The notes: a model not told the origin generated them from the sequence alone. 45,448 bases of DNA from Polaromonas sp. UBA4122 (GCA_002381615.1 DFWY01000081.1:1-45448), one strand, 5' to 3'. Numbered from the stretch's first letter, positions 8,174 through 18,009 are shown. Translations and numbers: made by a program.

Positions 8174-8989
8174 ATGAACGATTTGTCAAAAGAGGCGCCC
8201 CTGGGGCGTTACACACTGCGCTACCTCGACGTAGGCCAAGGCACCCCTGTGGTGTTGATCCATGGGTTGGCGGGCGATTACAGCGCCTGGCTGACCCAGA
8301 TTGATCTGCTCAAACAACACCACCGCGTGATTGCATTCGACAACCGGGGCGCGGGCAAGAGCACTCAGATCGACGAGCCGGTGAGCACCACCGATCTGGC
8401 GGCAGATACCCTGCAGCTCATGGAATATTTGGGGGTTCCGGCGGCACATGTGGTGGGGCGCTCCATGGGCGGTGCGGTGGCACAGCACATGGCGCTGCAG
8501 GCGCCGGACCGTGTCCTCTCCCTAGTGTTGTGCGCATCCTTTGCCAAGCTCGATCCCCTGGGAGCTCGGGTTCTATTGAATATGCGTGAAGCTCTGGCCT
8601 GGCGAATGAGCTGGGCTGACCATGCGCGCCACTCGGTGCAGAATTTCGTCTCAGCTGATTTCTTCAACAACTATCCCGATCGTGTAGCTGCGATCGAGCG
8701 CCTTATCGGCGGAGAAACCCGTTTGCCTGCTTGCTACATGCGACAAAATGAAGCCTGCCAAAACCACGATACCCTGGCTGACTTGCCGCTCATCCAGCCG
8801 CCCACTCTGGTAATGGCCGGACAGAACGATCCAATTTGTTCGCTCACCGCCACGCGCGCGCTCGGCGATGGCTTGCCGAATGTGCACACCGAGATATTCA
8901 GCAACGCGAGCCATTTTTTCCTGATGGAGCAGCCCGACAAGTTCAACCCGCTGCTCAGCCAGTGGTTGCAGGCCCACGAGCCTGCGTGA
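8174..8989 (+). CDS. alpha/beta hydrolase
   Basis: 271 residues, single alpha/beta hydrolase domain. Oxyanion motif HGLAGDYSAW, FDNRGAGKST turn, intact nucleophile elbow VVGRSMGGAV (Ser in G-R-S-M-G), acid in GQNDPICS and histidine in NASHFFLMEQPD. It follows the transporter operon by 75 bp in the same direction, and AAAGGAA precedes the ATG. It probably hydrolyses an ester, lactone or C-C bond of the imported compound. Unlike the hydrolase-like protein at 201-1010, its catalytic triad is complete, so the island contains one active-looking and one nucleophile-less member of the same fold. Confidence 0.9.
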   Translation: MNDLSKEAPLGRYTLRYLDVGQGTPVVLIHGLAGDYSAWLTQIDLLKQHHRVIAFDNRGAGKSTQIDEPVSTTDLAADTLQLMEYLGVPAAHVVGRSMGGAVAQHMALQAPDRVLSLVLCASFAKLDPLGARVLLNMREALAWRMSWADHARHSVQNFVSADFFNNYPDRVAAIERLIGGETRLPACYMRQNEACQNHDTLADLPLIQPPTLVMAGQNDPICSLTATRALGDGLPNVHTEIFSNASHFFLMEQPDKFNPLLSQWLQAHEPA

Positions 8990-9264
8990 ATACGATGCCG
9001 CTGCATACGGTAAAAATTCGAACGCACGAATTCACTCGAAATGTGTAGTCTGGCCGCAAAACTAATCGCATATCAAGAGGACCAAGGTCCAGTGCCAACG
9101 GTCGTGGAGTTCCTGCAATGCGTCTGGATGTAGCGCAGAACATAGCGCTTCAGAGATTGCAGGACGACTTTCCCAAAGTCTAGACGGCTTGGACAGATAC
9201 CGAGGTGCTGCGCACCCTTCATCACCAAAAAACAAAAATCCCAGCGCAGTACTCTCGCCGACGC

Positions 9265-9711
9265 CTATTTAGGGGCAACAGAGCGGCTGCGCTCGATGGC
9301 TTCACGCACGGCCTGCTGGACGTCGTCTTTCTTGAGATTGACCGTCTGCTCACGGCAGTAGGCAAACAGGCTGTCGAGCTCGGTTGATTTGTCGAAGACC
9401 CCATCGGCCCCCAGCTCGGCCGCCCGTAGGCGGATTTCTGGCGTGGCGTAGTTGGTCAGAACGACGACCTTCTGGTACCACTCGCGATTGCGGCACCCTG
9501 CCAATATGCCCAGACCGCTGCCTTCCTTTAAAAACAGGTCCACGATGGCCAAATGCCATGTTCCGGCATGCATATCAAGCCAGCGGGTGCTTTCGGCCTG
9601 GGTCGCGGAGTGGGCTGTGACTTTGACATCGGCGATCTCCCGAAGCGATTCGATCAGGTTATCGAGGACGGTCGCGTTGTCTTCAGCGAGGTAAGTGATG
9701 AGTGTCTCCAT
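9265..9711 (-). CDS. single-domain response regulator (receiver domain only)
   Basis: 148 residues forming a CheY-like receiver domain with the acidic pair ED near residue 10, phospho-acceptor Asp in LAIVDLFLKEGSG, the conserved Thr in VVVLTNYATPE and the Lys in GVFDKSTELD. No DNA-binding or enzymatic output domain follows; the last 25 residues are a charged helical tail. No histidine kinase is adjacent, so it is an orphan. It may act as a phosphorelay intermediate or through protein binding. The gap between it and the hydrolase on its left (8990-9264) holds no recognisable gene. Confidence 0.85.
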   Translation of the reverse strand: METLITYLAEDNATVLDNLIESLREIADVKVTAHSATQAESTRWLDMHAGTWHLAIVDLFLKEGSGLGILAGCRNREWYQKVVVLTNYATPEIRLRAAELGADGVFDKSTELDSLFAYCREQTVNLKKDDVQQAVREAIERSRSVAPK

Positions 9712-10131
9712 GGGTGAAGTGTGGGGTTATTACATTGGTCGGTGGCTGCACATTGGGTCAACCCGGCTGCCCCTATAAAAACACTTTAGGTCAGGAAAAA
9801 CTGCCATCCGTTGGTGCACATTGGTGTAGGGCAAGCTTACCGGCGGCGCGCATCACGCCATGTAGGACCAGGCCATGATTGCTTGTCTGAATATGCGGGT
9901 GCCGCTGGCTGCGTCCGGTTCCGCAGACACTTTAGTAAAACCAATCAATGAAACTGTAGTTGGTTCGTAGCAGGGGTCCGTCGGATTGAGGGGCCGGTTT
10001 GGAAAAACACCTCGAATGACCACAATGGGTCGAGGGGGGCGGTCGCCAACGGGTCAACCACGTCCGCTCTTCGTCGACCTATCAGTGCGATAGCCGCCAC
10101 TTCCGATGCACTTGCCCTTGAAGCTAGACAT
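9712..10131. other. 420-bp region without a recognisable gene
   Basis: Lies between the orphan response regulator and the YvlD-like membrane protein. An 81-codon minus-strand frame (9945-10190) overlaps the 3' end of the membrane-protein gene and has no recognisable motif. Local repeats GCACATTGG (twice) and GGGTCAACC (twice) are present. Base composition is mixed and the stretch reads like decayed sequence. Confidence 0.5.
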
Positions 10132-10530
10132 TCAAAGCCACAAGCCGTCGTGAGGCATTTGTATGGTGGTTGCCGGACTGCCACCGACAAAAGAGCCGAT
10201 CACGATGCTGAGCACGGATATGAACATGCTTGCAAAGAATGCCGTCCAGAAACTCGACACCTTGAAGCCCTTAATCAGCGAGGCCACCAGCAAAATCATC
10301 AGAGCATTGATCACCAGTACAAATAAGCCGAACGTCAGCAGCGTCAGCGGCAAGGTGAGTATGATGAGCAGCGGTTTGATGATGGCGTTTGCCAAGCCGA
10401 GAAACAGCGCAGAGACGATCAATGACGAAGCATTGTCAAATTTTAGACCATTGAAAATATGACTGGCCACCCAGAGTGAAAGCGCAGTGATGCCCCAGTG
10501 CAGAAAAAAGGGCGTCAGATTTTCCAGCAT
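10132..10530 (-). CDS. YvlD/Phage_holin_4_2 family small membrane protein
   Basis: 132 residues with four predicted membrane helices (FFLHWGITALSLWVASHIF, IVSALFLGLANAIIKPLLII, LTLLTFGLFVLVINALMIL and AFFASMFISVLSIVIGSFV). The NAIIKPLL and TLPLTLLTFGLF patterns are characteristic of the four-helix family (Pfam Phage_holin_4_2, Bacillus YvlD-like). Despite the name, most chromosomal members are not phage holins, and no phage genes occur nearby. The ATG at 10530 is preferred; a GTG start 18 codons upstream is possible. Function unknown, probably inner-membrane and envelope related. Confidence 0.85.
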   Translation of the reverse strand: MLENLTPFFLHWGITALSLWVASHIFNGLKFDNASSLIVSALFLGLANAIIKPLLIILTLPLTLLTFGLFVLVINALMILLVASLIKGFKVSSFWTAFFASMFISVLSIVIGSFVGGSPATTIQMPHDGLWL

Positions 10531-10701
10531 GTCAGGGGGCCTTGTTGAGTAAGTTTGTTTGAGTATAGAGTGATGGATATGCACAGCCGCACCGGCACAG
10601 AGCCGGTGTTCGAGCCTAATCAGCCCCGCTCCTCTGAAAAGCGTTGGGACACTGCTGATTTGAAATTTTGAACCAGATTCTTAAACACCGCAGGGAAAAT
10701 C

Positions 10702-11388
10702 ATGAAACTTCATCGCCTCATCATCGGTCTTTGCTTCGCTGCGTTATTGAGTGCCTGTGGCGGTGGCGGTAGTGACTCAACGCCAGCCACCGGACCGGTC
10801 GCTTCAACGCTGTCGTTTCCGCTGAAAAGCGCCTACAGCACACTCGTTGCCAATGGTTATACAAAGAGGTATGACGTCTCTGGATCTTGTAACGGCTTGG
10901 CGAGTGAGGTCACCGCTCCGGCCACAGGCGGGCAAACCTTTAACGGAGTGTCGGTGCCGTGGTCAACCGCATTGACATTGTCAATAAATGTGACTACCTG
11001 CGCATCGATCACCGCAACCATAAACACCTATTACGACACCGACTACACGCCACTGGGTTTCAGCTCGAGCGGTGTCTATAGCGTTTACCTGCCGCCGCCC
11101 AGCATTCCGACATCCATCATGGTCGGTGATACCGGTACTATCGGCACAGCCACCAATTTCACGGGCAGCAGCAGCACAGGAACTCGGGAGGGGCAAACGG
11201 TGGTCAGCTATGTTGTCGAGCCGGACACGGCCAGCACCGCCATTGTGAATTTGATTTTCAAAACCTTTGACACCTCAGGGAATCTGAAAAGTACAGAGCA
11301 AGACCGCTACAAAATTTCCTCTACTGGCGCACTAGCCCCGGTTTCCAAAGATACCTTGACAGCGACGACCCACCTGATTCTTCAGTGA
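10702..11388 (+). CDS. hypothetical lipoprotein
   Basis: 228 residues. The N-terminus is a lipoprotein signal peptide: positive MKLHR, hydrophobic core, lipobox LLSAC with the acylated Cys at residue 19, followed by a glycine/serine-rich linker GGGGSD. The rest is Thr/Ser-rich and beta-strand-like, with single cysteines near GSCNG and VTTCAS that could form a disulfide. An AGGGA ribosome binding site precedes the ATG. I do not recognise a family. Expected location is the periplasmic side of the outer or inner membrane. Confidence 0.85.
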   Translation: MKLHRLIIGLCFAALLSACGGGGSDSTPATGPVASTLSFPLKSAYSTLVANGYTKRYDVSGSCNGLASEVTAPATGGQTFNGVSVPWSTALTLSINVTTCASITATINTYYDTDYTPLGFSSSGVYSVYLPPPSIPTSIMVGDTGTIGTATNFTGSSSTGTREGQTVVSYVVEPDTASTAIVNLIFKTFDTSGNLKSTEQDRYKISSTGALAPVSKDTLTATTHLILQ

Positions 11389-11542
11389 CTTGGGGCTGGT
11401 CACTTTGACGCTTGGCAGATCTGCGGCGTCGATGTTCGCCTGTGCCGGGAGGAGTCGGACGGCCTGACCCAAGGTGCGCCTCTGGCCGTATCCGCTAACT
11501 GCTTGAGTTAGTGCGTAAGCCCACCCAACGCGTGAGGGCAAC

Positions 11543-11578
11543 AAAAAAGCCGTCCCTGATTGAACAGGAACGGCTTTT
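11543..11578 (-). terminator. Rho-independent terminator of tRNA-Leu
   Basis: Read on the minus strand, AAGCCGT-TCCTG and CAGGGACGGCTT form a long stem around a short loop and end in TTTTTT. It begins about 7 bp past the 3' end of the tRNA gene. The stem is flanked by A and T runs, so it could also stop transcription arriving from the lipoprotein side. Confidence 0.8.
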
Positions 11579-11584
11579 GGTATT

Positions 11585-11669
11585 TGGTGCCCGGGGCCGG
11601 AATCGAACCGGCACGCCTTTCGGCGGGGGATTTTGAGTCCCCTGCGTCTACCAATTTCACCACCCGGGC
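11585..11669 (-). tRNA. tRNA-Leu (CAA anticodon)
   Basis: 85 nt with the class-II long variable arm. The acceptor stem GCCCGGG pairs with CCCGGGC and CCA is encoded. The D-arm region reads GGTGAAATTGGTAGACGC, the anticodon loop CTCAAAA gives CAA (reads UUG leucine codons), and the T-arm is GCCGGTTCGATTCCGGC. Nothing is missing. It is divergent from cysM, which starts only 40 bp away. Confidence 0.96.
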
Positions 11670-11708
11670 AGGAAGAAGCGAAGCCCTAAATTATGGCACA
11701 GTGTGGTT

Positions 11709-12611
11709 ATGAAATATCCAACCATTGAAGACGCGATTGGCAAAACGCCGCTGGTCGCTTTGCAGCGCATCGCTGCCACCGAAAACGCAGCACGCGGCAA
11801 CGTTATTCTGGGCAAACTCGAAGGCAACAATCCTGCCGGTTCCGTGAAGGACCGTCCTGCGCTGTCCATGATCCGGCGCGCTGAAGAGCGCGGCGATATC
11901 AAGCCGGGCGACACACTGATTGAAGCCACCTCGGGCAACACCGGCATTGCGCTGGCCATGGCGGCCGCCATCAGGGGCTACCGCATGGTGCTGATCATGC
12001 CGGAGGACCTGAGCATTGAGCGCGCCCAGACCATGAAGGCCTTTGGCGCCGAGCTGATCCTGACGCCCAAAAGCGCCGGCATCGAGTACTCGCGTGATCT
12101 GGCGGACCAGATGCAGAAAGATGGCAAAGGCCGCGTGCTCGACCAGTTTGCCAATGCGGACAATCCGCGCATCCATTACGAGACCACCGGGCCCGAAATA
12201 TGGACAGACACGTCAGGCAAGGTGACACATTTTGTCAGTGCCATGGGAACCACGGGCACGATTACCGGCGTTTCGCGCTACCTGAAAGAGAAAAATCCGG
12301 CCATCCAGATCATCGGCGCGCAACCCAGCGAGGGCTCGCGCATTCCGGGCATCCGCAAATGGCCACAGGCGTACTTGCCCAAGATTTATGACCCCAGCCA
12401 CGTGGACAAGCTGATGCTGGTCAGCCAGAGCGACGCCGAAGACATGTGCCGCCGGCTGGCGCGCGAAGAGGGCATTTTTGCCGGCATTTCCGCCGCCGGG
12501 GCCTGCTGGGTGGCGCAGGAAATTGCCAAAACGGTGAACGATGCCGTGATTGTCTTCATCGTCTGCGACCGGGGCGACCGCTACCTCTCGACAGGCGTCT
12601 TTCCGGCCTGA
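11709..12611 (+). CDS. cysM: cysteine synthase B (O-acetylserine sulfhydrylase B)
   Basis: 300 residues, a PLP-dependent enzyme making cysteine from O-acetylserine and sulfide or thiosulfate. The Schiff-base lysine is K47 in NNPAGSVKDRPA, the substrate-binding loop is EATSGNTGIALA, and the phosphate-binding glycines are in MGTTGTITGVSRYL. CysM rather than CysK is indicated by the short length, the EGNNPAGSVKDRPA context and the C-terminal CDRGDRYLSTGVF. ATG 11709 is preferred over GTG 11703. The leader from the divergent tRNA gene is only 39 bp, so the promoter must overlap the tRNA 5' end. Confidence 0.93.
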   Translation: MKYPTIEDAIGKTPLVALQRIAATENAARGNVILGKLEGNNPAGSVKDRPALSMIRRAEERGDIKPGDTLIEATSGNTGIALAMAAAIRGYRMVLIMPEDLSIERAQTMKAFGAELILTPKSAGIEYSRDLADQMQKDGKGRVLDQFANADNPRIHYETTGPEIWTDTSGKVTHFVSAMGTTGTITGVSRYLKEKNPAIQIIGAQPSEGSRIPGIRKWPQAYLPKIYDPSHVDKLMLVSQSDAEDMCRRLAREEGIFAGISAAGACWVAQEIAKTVNDAVIVFIVCDRGDRYLSTGVFPA

Positions 12612-12643
12612 GTTTCTGCCTGATTGTGGATAAAAGCAGCATA

Positions 12644-12688
12644 TAGCCCATATATGACGGGCGTAAACAGCTATAAAAAACATAGCAA
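12644..12688 (+). repeat. short hairpin repeat, copy A
   Basis: TAGCCC, a variable middle, GACGGGCGTAAACAGCTAT, then AAAAAACATAGCA. The final part forms a small stem (GCTAT/ATAGC). One of eight copies of the same element in this window; this one lies between cysM and the TusA-like gene in a 183-bp intergenic gap. Confidence 0.75.
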
Positions 12689-12794
12689 TCCGTTACCGTG
12701 ACTTGCCCACCATGACCCACGAGGGTAGTGACGCGGTGGACGACCCGGGCCGCACCTTGTTACTGCTTAAAATAGCAGCAACCCAAGGATTCCC

Positions 12795-13022
12795 ATGCAC
12801 ATCGACAAAGAACTCGACACACGCGGCCTGAACTGCCCGTTACCCATTTTGAAAGCTAAAAAAGCGCTGACCGAAATGCTCAGCGGCCAGCTGTTGCGCG
12901 TGGTGTCCACCGATGCTGGCTCAACCCGCGACTTCCAGGCGTTTGCCAAACAGACCGGCAATGAGTTGGTGGACCAGCAAATTGCCGGCAGTGACTTCAT
13001 TCACGTGCTGAAGCGGCGTTGA
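12795..13022 (+). CDS. TusA-family sulfurtransferase (sulfur carrier protein)
   Basis: 75 residues with the family signature LDTRGLNCPLPILKAKKAL, in which the CPxP cysteine (about residue 14) carries persulfide sulfur, and a conserved C-terminal strand DFIHVLKRR. An AAGGA ribosome binding site is 7 nt upstream. TusA-like proteins pass sulfur to tRNA thiolation, molybdenum cofactor synthesis or sulfur oxidation. Proximity to cysM fits a sulfur theme but does not define the acceptor. The length and motif match the family closely. Confidence 0.92.
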   Translation: MHIDKELDTRGLNCPLPILKAKKALTEMLSGQLLRVVSTDAGSTRDFQAFAKQTGNELVDQQIAGSDFIHVLKRR

Positions 13023-13069
13023 GGATTTACCAGGCCTTGTGGTCGGGTCAGGCCCCGCAGGCCCGGGAC

Positions 13070-13957
13070 TCAATTGAGCTTGAGCCCGCTCAGGTAGTTG
13101 CGGAAGTGCTCGCCTACTTCGGGATGCTGCAGCGCCAGTTCAACAGTGGCTTCCAGAAAACCTTCCTTGCTGCCGCAGTCGTAGCGCTTGCCCTGGTATT
13201 GCAGGGCATACACGGTTTCCTCGGTGAGCAGGCTTGAAATGCCGTCGGTGAGCTGAATCTCGCCGCCCACACCAGAGGCCTGACGGCGGATATGCTCAAA
13301 AATTGCGGGCGTGAGGATGTAGCGCCCGGCCACTCCCATGCGCGACGGCGCCACTTCCGGGGCTGGTTTTTCCACGATTTTCTGCACTTTCATCAGCCCT
13401 GGGCTGACGACTTCTCCGGCCACGATGCCGTAGCGGCGTGTCTGCTCCAGCGGCACTTCCTGCACGGCCAGCACCGACTGCTGAAGCCGCTCGAACTGCG
13501 CGGCCATTTGAGCCAGTACCGACTGGCCCCCCGCCGGGCCCACCATCAGGTCGTCGGCCAGCAGGACGGCAAAGGGCTCATTGCCGACCAGATGTTCGGC
13601 GCACAGCACCGCATGGCCCAAGCCCAGGGAGCGGGGCTGGCGAACAAAGGCAAAGTTCATGTCGTCGGGCTGAACGGAACGCACCAAGGCCAGCAAGTCG
13701 TGCTTTTGGGCCACTTCCAGCTCGTTTTCCAACTCGTAAGCGGTATCGAAGTGATCTTCGATGGCCCGTTTATTGCGTCCAGTTACAAAAATCATGTGGC
13801 GTATGCCCGCTGAATAAGCCTCTTCCACTGCGTACTGGATCAGCGGCTTGTCCACGACGGGCAGCATTTCCTTAGGCTGGGCTTTGGTAGCGGGTAAAAA
13901 GCGGGTACCCAGTCCCGCAACAGGAAAAACGGCTTTGGTGAGTTTGAGTTTTTGCAT
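13070..13957 (-). CDS. galU: UTP--glucose-1-phosphate uridylyltransferase
   Basis: 295 residues. It makes UDP-glucose from UTP and glucose-1-phosphate, the precursor for polysaccharides and for the cyclic-glucan-synthase-like enzyme at the right end of this window. The nucleotide-binding signature [24 protein letters not shown] lies at residues 9-32; [24 protein letters not shown] and the DD in [11 protein letters not shown] are also conserved, with the uridine/glucose region [12 protein letters not shown]. Convergent with the TusA-like gene and separated from it by 47 bp. Confidence 0.94.
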   Translation of the reverse strand: MQKLKLTKAVFPVAGLGTRFLPATKAQPKEMLPVVDKPLIQYAVEEAYSAGIRHMIFVTGRNKRAIEDHFDTAYELENELEVAQKHDLLALVRSVQPDDMNFAFVRQPRSLGLGHAVLCAEHLVGNEPFAVLLADDLMVGPAGGQSVLAQMAAQFERLQQSVLAVQEVPLEQTRRYGIVAGEVVSPGLMKVQKIVEKPAPEVAPSRMGVAGRYILTPAIFEHIRRQASGVGGEIQLTDGISSLLTEETVYALQYQGKRYDCGSKEGFLEATVELALQHPEVGEHFRNYLSGLKLN

Positions 13958-14080
13958 TAATTTTGACCAGGAAAAGACTAAAGTGTTACATGGTTGATAC
14001 AGCGCCCGAATCGGACTAAAGCCCGAATGGACGTATGTAAACCGCGCAATAACATTGTCTGCAGAAAAAGGATTGTCGAA

Positions 14081-15079
14081 GTGGACATCTTACTTCTCGA
14101 TGCATTGGTGCCCGAGGCCATGGCCTGGCTTGCAGCCCGGCACAGCGTGGCATACCGTCCCGAGTTCGCCGAGGACCTGGTTGCATTGCGCAAGGCGGCC
14201 TACAAAACCAGGGGCATTGTCTTTTCACGGCACACCGTCGTCACCCGGGAGTTGCTTGATTTCCTGCCTGGGCTCAAGGCCGTAGGCCGCCTGCATCTGG
14301 GGACGCACAACACCGACCTGATGGTCTGCAAGGAGCGCGACATCAAGGTGGTGCAAGCCAGCAATGCCAATGTGCGCTCCAATGCAGAGTACTTGCTGAG
14401 CAGTTTGTTGCTGCTGTACCGTCGCGCCATCGTGGCGGCCCTGATGGGGCGCAAGCAACCGACAACCCGGGAGGGGCGTGAGCTTCATGGCAGCACGGTG
14501 GGCATTTTGGGACTGTCGCCTACCGCGCATACGCTGGCTGGCATGCTGAACGGCCTGGGTGTTCGCCTGATCGGCTATGACCCGGCTGTGCACTACACGG
14601 CGCCCATCTGGGAGCATTTGCGGATTCAGCCGGTCTCGTTGCCTGAGTTGATGAGCCAGGCCGATGCGGTGTCGGTGCAAATGCTGTATGCCACCCGGTT
14701 CAAGGGCTTTGTGAACGAGAAGTTGCTGGTTTCCTGCAAGCGTGGCCAGTTATGGGTCGGCATCAGCCGCGGCGCGCTGTTTGATCAAGGCGCGCTGGCC
14801 GCAGCCCTGTGCGATGGCCGCATTGAAGCCTGTATTCTGGACGGCGCCGAGGCGAATTTTCTGAGCGACAGCTCGCCGCTCATGGGCCTGAAAAACCTGT
14901 TTGTCACGCCGCGTCTGGGCTCGCACACGCGAGAGGCGCGGCTGCGCTCAAGCTGGTATGTCGCGCACCGCATGCATGAAGCCATCGGCACGCCGCACGG
15001 CGGTTTGGCACTGCGGTCCAGCGCTTTCATGGACCCAGGGCGCGCCGCGCTTACTTCAAGCGCGCCAGCTGTGCCCTGA
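14081..15079 (+). CDS. D-2-hydroxyacid-dehydrogenase-like protein with degenerate NAD and catalytic motifs
   Basis: 332 residues from GTG 14081 (AAAGGA upstream); starts at 13994 or 14027 are possible but add a non-homologous tail. The layout is that of SerA-type D-isomer-specific 2-hydroxyacid dehydrogenases: flanking catalytic domain, NAD domain in the middle, and the conserved [18 protein letters not shown] containing the substrate-binding Arg. However, the Rossmann turn expected as GxGxxG reads GLSPTA, and the motif normally TPHIG reads TPRLG, so the catalytic His is Arg. A histidine appears four residues later (GSHT). It may be inactive or repurposed. Its 3' end overlaps the convergent valS gene by 29 bp. 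Confidence 0.8.
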   Translation: MDILLLDALVPEAMAWLAARHSVAYRPEFAEDLVALRKAAYKTRGIVFSRHTVVTRELLDFLPGLKAVGRLHLGTHNTDLMVCKERDIKVVQASNANVRSNAEYLLSSLLLLYRRAIVAALMGRKQPTTREGRELHGSTVGILGLSPTAHTLAGMLNGLGVRLIGYDPAVHYTAPIWEHLRIQPVSLPELMSQADAVSVQMLYATRFKGFVNEKLLVSCKRGQLWVGISRGALFDQGALAAALCDGRIEACILDGAEANFLSDSSPLMGLKNLFVTPRLGSHTREARLRSSWYVAHRMHEAIGTPHGGLALRSSAFMDPGRAALTSSAPAVP

Positions 15080-17948
15080 TCTTCTCCAGCGTGGCCGTGA
15101 ACTCGGTCAGGCGCTTGCGCTCCTGCTCCAGCACGGCCGGCGGAACTTTCGCCACAAAAGTCTCGTTGCCGAGCTTGGCATGGACCTTGACCAACTCGCC
15201 TTCAAGGCGCGCTGCTTCCTTGCCAAGACGCGCTTTTTCAGCAGCGACATCCACTTCCATGTGCAGACAGATGCGCGCCTCACCGACCACGGCCACGGGC
15301 GCTGCCTGAGCTGCTGCGGCCCACTCGGCTTCGCCCTCGAACACCTTGACTTCGCTGAGCTTGGCCAGCGACTTGAGCACAGGTGCGACGCTGCTCATGA
15401 ACACCGGATCGCCCACCACAAACAGCGGCAGCCGTGTGGCCGGCGACACCTTCATTTCGCCGCGCAAATTGCGGCAGGCATCTACCAAGGTCTTGAGCTT
15501 GGCCACATGCGCCTCGGCTTGCGGGTCAATTTTTTCGGGCTGGCTCTGCGGGTAGCCGGCCTGGCCGATGAAGGGGCCGGCCCGGCCAGCGACAGGTGCC
15601 ACCTTTTGCCAGAGTTCTTCGGTGATGAAAGGAATCACCGGATGGGCCAGCCGCAGTATGCCTTCCAGCGTGCGAATCAATGTGCGGCGTGTGGCGCGCT
15701 TTTGCGCTTCGGTGCCGGTCTGGATTTGCACCTTGGCGATTTCCAGGTACCAGTCACAGAATTCATCCCAGATGAACTGGTAAATGCTGCCTGCCACGTT
15801 GTCCAGGCGGTAGTCGGCAAAGCCTTTGGCGACATCGGCTTCCACGCGCTGCATGGTCGATGAAATCCAGCGGTCGGCTTGCGAGAAGCTCAGGTAATTT
15901 TCAAGCTCGCCACCGGGTGCGCATTGCTCCTTGGTGTGTTCATTCAGTCCGCAATCCTGGCCTTCGCAGTTCATCAGTACAAAGCGTGTGGCGTTCCAGA
16001 GCTTGTTGCAGAAATTGCGGTAGCCCTCGCAGCGCTTGCTGTCAAAGTTGATGCTGCGCCCCAGGCTGGCGAGGGACGCAAAGGTAAAGCGCAAGGCATC
16101 GGCACCATAGCCGGGAATGCCGGCCGGAAATTCTTTCTCGGTGTTCTTGCGAACCTGCGGCGCCGTCTCGGGCTTGCGCAGCCCTTGCGAGCGTTTTTCC
16201 AGCAGCGGTGCCAGTTCAATTCCGTCAATCAGGTCCACCGGGTCCAGCACATTTCCCTCGGACTTGCTCATTTTCTTGCCTTGTGAGTCTTTCACCAGGC
16301 CATGGATGTACACGTGGTGGAAGGGCACCTGGCCGGTGAAATGCGTGGTCATCATGATCATCCGGGCGACCCAGAAGAAGATGATGTCGTAGCCGGTGAC
16401 CAGCACGCTGGAGGGCAAAAAGAGGTCCAGTTCTTTCGTCTTGTCTGGCCAGCCTAAGGACGAGAAGGGCACCAGCGCCGAGGAATACCAGGTGTCCAGC
16501 ACGTCTTCATCTCGCGTGAGTTGCTTGCCGGGCGCCTGGGCTTGCGCTGCAGCTTCGTCGGTGGCCACGTACACCTTGCCGTCTTCGTCGTACCACGCGG
16601 GAATCTGGTGGCCCCACCACAGCTGGCGCGAAATGCACCAGTCCTGGATGTTGCCCATCCACTGGTTGAACGTGTTGACCCACTGCTCGGGAACGAACTT
16701 GACCGCGCCGCTGTCCACCGCGTCGATGGCTTTTTGGGCGATGGACTTGCCGCTAGGGTCTTGGTCGCTGACCTTGGTCATGGCGACAAACCACTGGTCG
16801 GTCAGCATGGGTTCAATCACCTGGCCGGTGCGGGCGCAGCGCGGCACCATCAGCTTGTGCTTTTTGATTTCCACGAGGAAGCCCTGCGCTTCCAGGTCGG
16901 CCACCACCTGCTTGCGGGCCACGAAGCGGTCGAGGCCACGGTATTTTTCAGGGGCGTTGTCGTTGATCACGGCATCGAGTGTCAGCACGCCGATGATGGG
17001 CAGCTGGTGCCGCTGGCCGACGGCATAGTCGTTCACATCGTGCGCGGGCGTGACCTTCACCACGCCGGTGCCGAATGCCTTGTCCACATAGTCGTCGGCG
17101 ATCACTGGAATCTCGCGGTCGCACAAAGGCAGTAGTACGCGCTGGCCGATCAGGTGCTGGTAGCGTTCGTCCTCGGGGTGCACCATCACCGCCACGTCGC
17201 CCAGCATGGTTTCGGGGCGCGTGGTGGCTACCGTTAAAGAGCCCGAGCCATCCGCCAGGTGATAGCGGATGTGCCAAAGAAAACCGTCTTCTTCCTCGCT
17301 TTCGACTTCCAGATCGCTGACGGCGGATTTCAGCACCGGGTCCCAGTTGACCAGCCGCTTGCCGCGGTAGATCAGTCCCTGCTCGTAGAGCTGCACAAAG
17401 GTCGAGGTGACGACCTTGGACATTTTCGGGTCCATGGTGAAGTATTCGTGCTTCCACGACACCGAGTCGCCCATGCGGCGCATCTGGCGTGTGATGGTGG
17501 AGCCCGACTCTTCTTTCCACTCCCAGACCTTGGCGACAAAGTTTTTGCGGCCCAGGTCATGGCGGGTTTGGCCTTCACCTTGCAGCTTGCGTTCCACCAC
17601 GATCTGCGTCGCAATACCCGCGTGGTCGGTGCCCGGTACCCACAAGGTGTTGTGGCCCAGCATGCGGTGGTAACGCGTCAGCGAGTCCATGATGGTCTGG
17701 TTGAAGGCGTGGCCCATGTGCAGCGTGCCGGTCACATTGGGTGGTGGCAACTGGATGGAAAACGAGGGTTTGGCAGCGTCCATTGTCGGTTCATACAGGC
17801 CGCTTTGCTCCCACAGCGGGCCCCAGTGGCTTTCAATCGCCGCAGGCTCAAACGATTTGGCCAGGCTGTCCAGCCCCGGCGTGGGTGGTGACACTTTGGC
17901 AGCGTCGGGTGCAGGGGAGGCGGGGGTTGGGATGGCAGCGTCGGTCAT
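15051..17948 (-). CDS. valS: valine--tRNA ligase
   Basis: 965 residues, the normal size for bacterial ValRS. It charges tRNA-Val and edits threonyl-tRNA. The class-I HIGH motif is HMGH (residues 77-80, in [12 protein letters not shown]), KMSKS appears as [13 protein letters not shown], the CP1 editing domain lies between ([13 protein letters not shown]), and the C-terminal coiled-coil arm ([19 protein letters not shown]) that contacts tRNA is present. The frame is open 46 codons further upstream but ATG 17948 matches the family start. Followed convergently by the 2-hydroxyacid-dehydrogenase-like gene with a 29-bp overlap. Confidence 0.96.
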   Translation of the reverse strand: MTDAAIPTPASPAPDAAKVSPPTPGLDSLAKSFEPAAIESHWGPLWEQSGLYEPTMDAAKPSFSIQLPPPNVTGTLHMGHAFNQTIMDSLTRYHRMLGHNTLWVPGTDHAGIATQIVVERKLQGEGQTRHDLGRKNFVAKVWEWKEESGSTITRQMRRMGDSVSWKHEYFTMDPKMSKVVTSTFVQLYEQGLIYRGKRLVNWDPVLKSAVSDLEVESEEEDGFLWHIRYHLADGSGSLTVATTRPETMLGDVAVMVHPEDERYQHLIGQRVLLPLCDREIPVIADDYVDKAFGTGVVKVTPAHDVNDYAVGQRHQLPIIGVLTLDAVINDNAPEKYRGLDRFVARKQVVADLEAQGFLVEIKKHKLMVPRCARTGQVIEPMLTDQWFVAMTKVSDQDPSGKSIAQKAIDAVDSGAVKFVPEQWVNTFNQWMGNIQDWCISRQLWWGHQIPAWYDEDGKVYVATDEAAAQAQAPGKQLTRDEDVLDTWYSSALVPFSSLGWPDKTKELDLFLPSSVLVTGYDIIFFWVARMIMMTTHFTGQVPFHHVYIHGLVKDSQGKKMSKSEGNVLDPVDLIDGIELAPLLEKRSQGLRKPETAPQVRKNTEKEFPAGIPGYGADALRFTFASLASLGRSINFDSKRCEGYRNFCNKLWNATRFVLMNCEGQDCGLNEHTKEQCAPGGELENYLSFSQADRWISSTMQRVEADVAKGFADYRLDNVAGSIYQFIWDEFCDWYLEIAKVQIQTGTEAQKRATRRTLIRTLEGILRLAHPVIPFITEELWQKVAPVAGRAGPFIGQAGYPQSQPEKIDPQAEAHVAKLKTLVDACRNLRGEMKVSPATRLPLFVVGDPVFMSSVAPVLKSLAKLSEVKVFEGEAEWAAAAQAAPVAVVGEARICLHMEVDVAAEKARLGKEAARLEGELVKVHAKLGNETFVAKVPPAVLEQERKRLTEFTATLEKIRAQLARLK

Positions 17949-18009
17949 GGGGCAATGAAAAACGGCATCGAAGGGATGCCGCCTTGGGTTGGATGTAACT
18001 GCCCAGATT

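Noticed and set aside
9945-10190. An 81-residue minus-strand frame between the response regulator and the YvlD-like gene.
   Set aside because: Overlaps the end of the membrane-protein gene, has no recognisable motif and no ribosome binding site.
10531-10584. GTG start giving the YvlD-like protein 18 extra residues.
   Set aside because: The extra residues are polar and unlike the family; the internal ATG at 10530 starts just before the first membrane helix.
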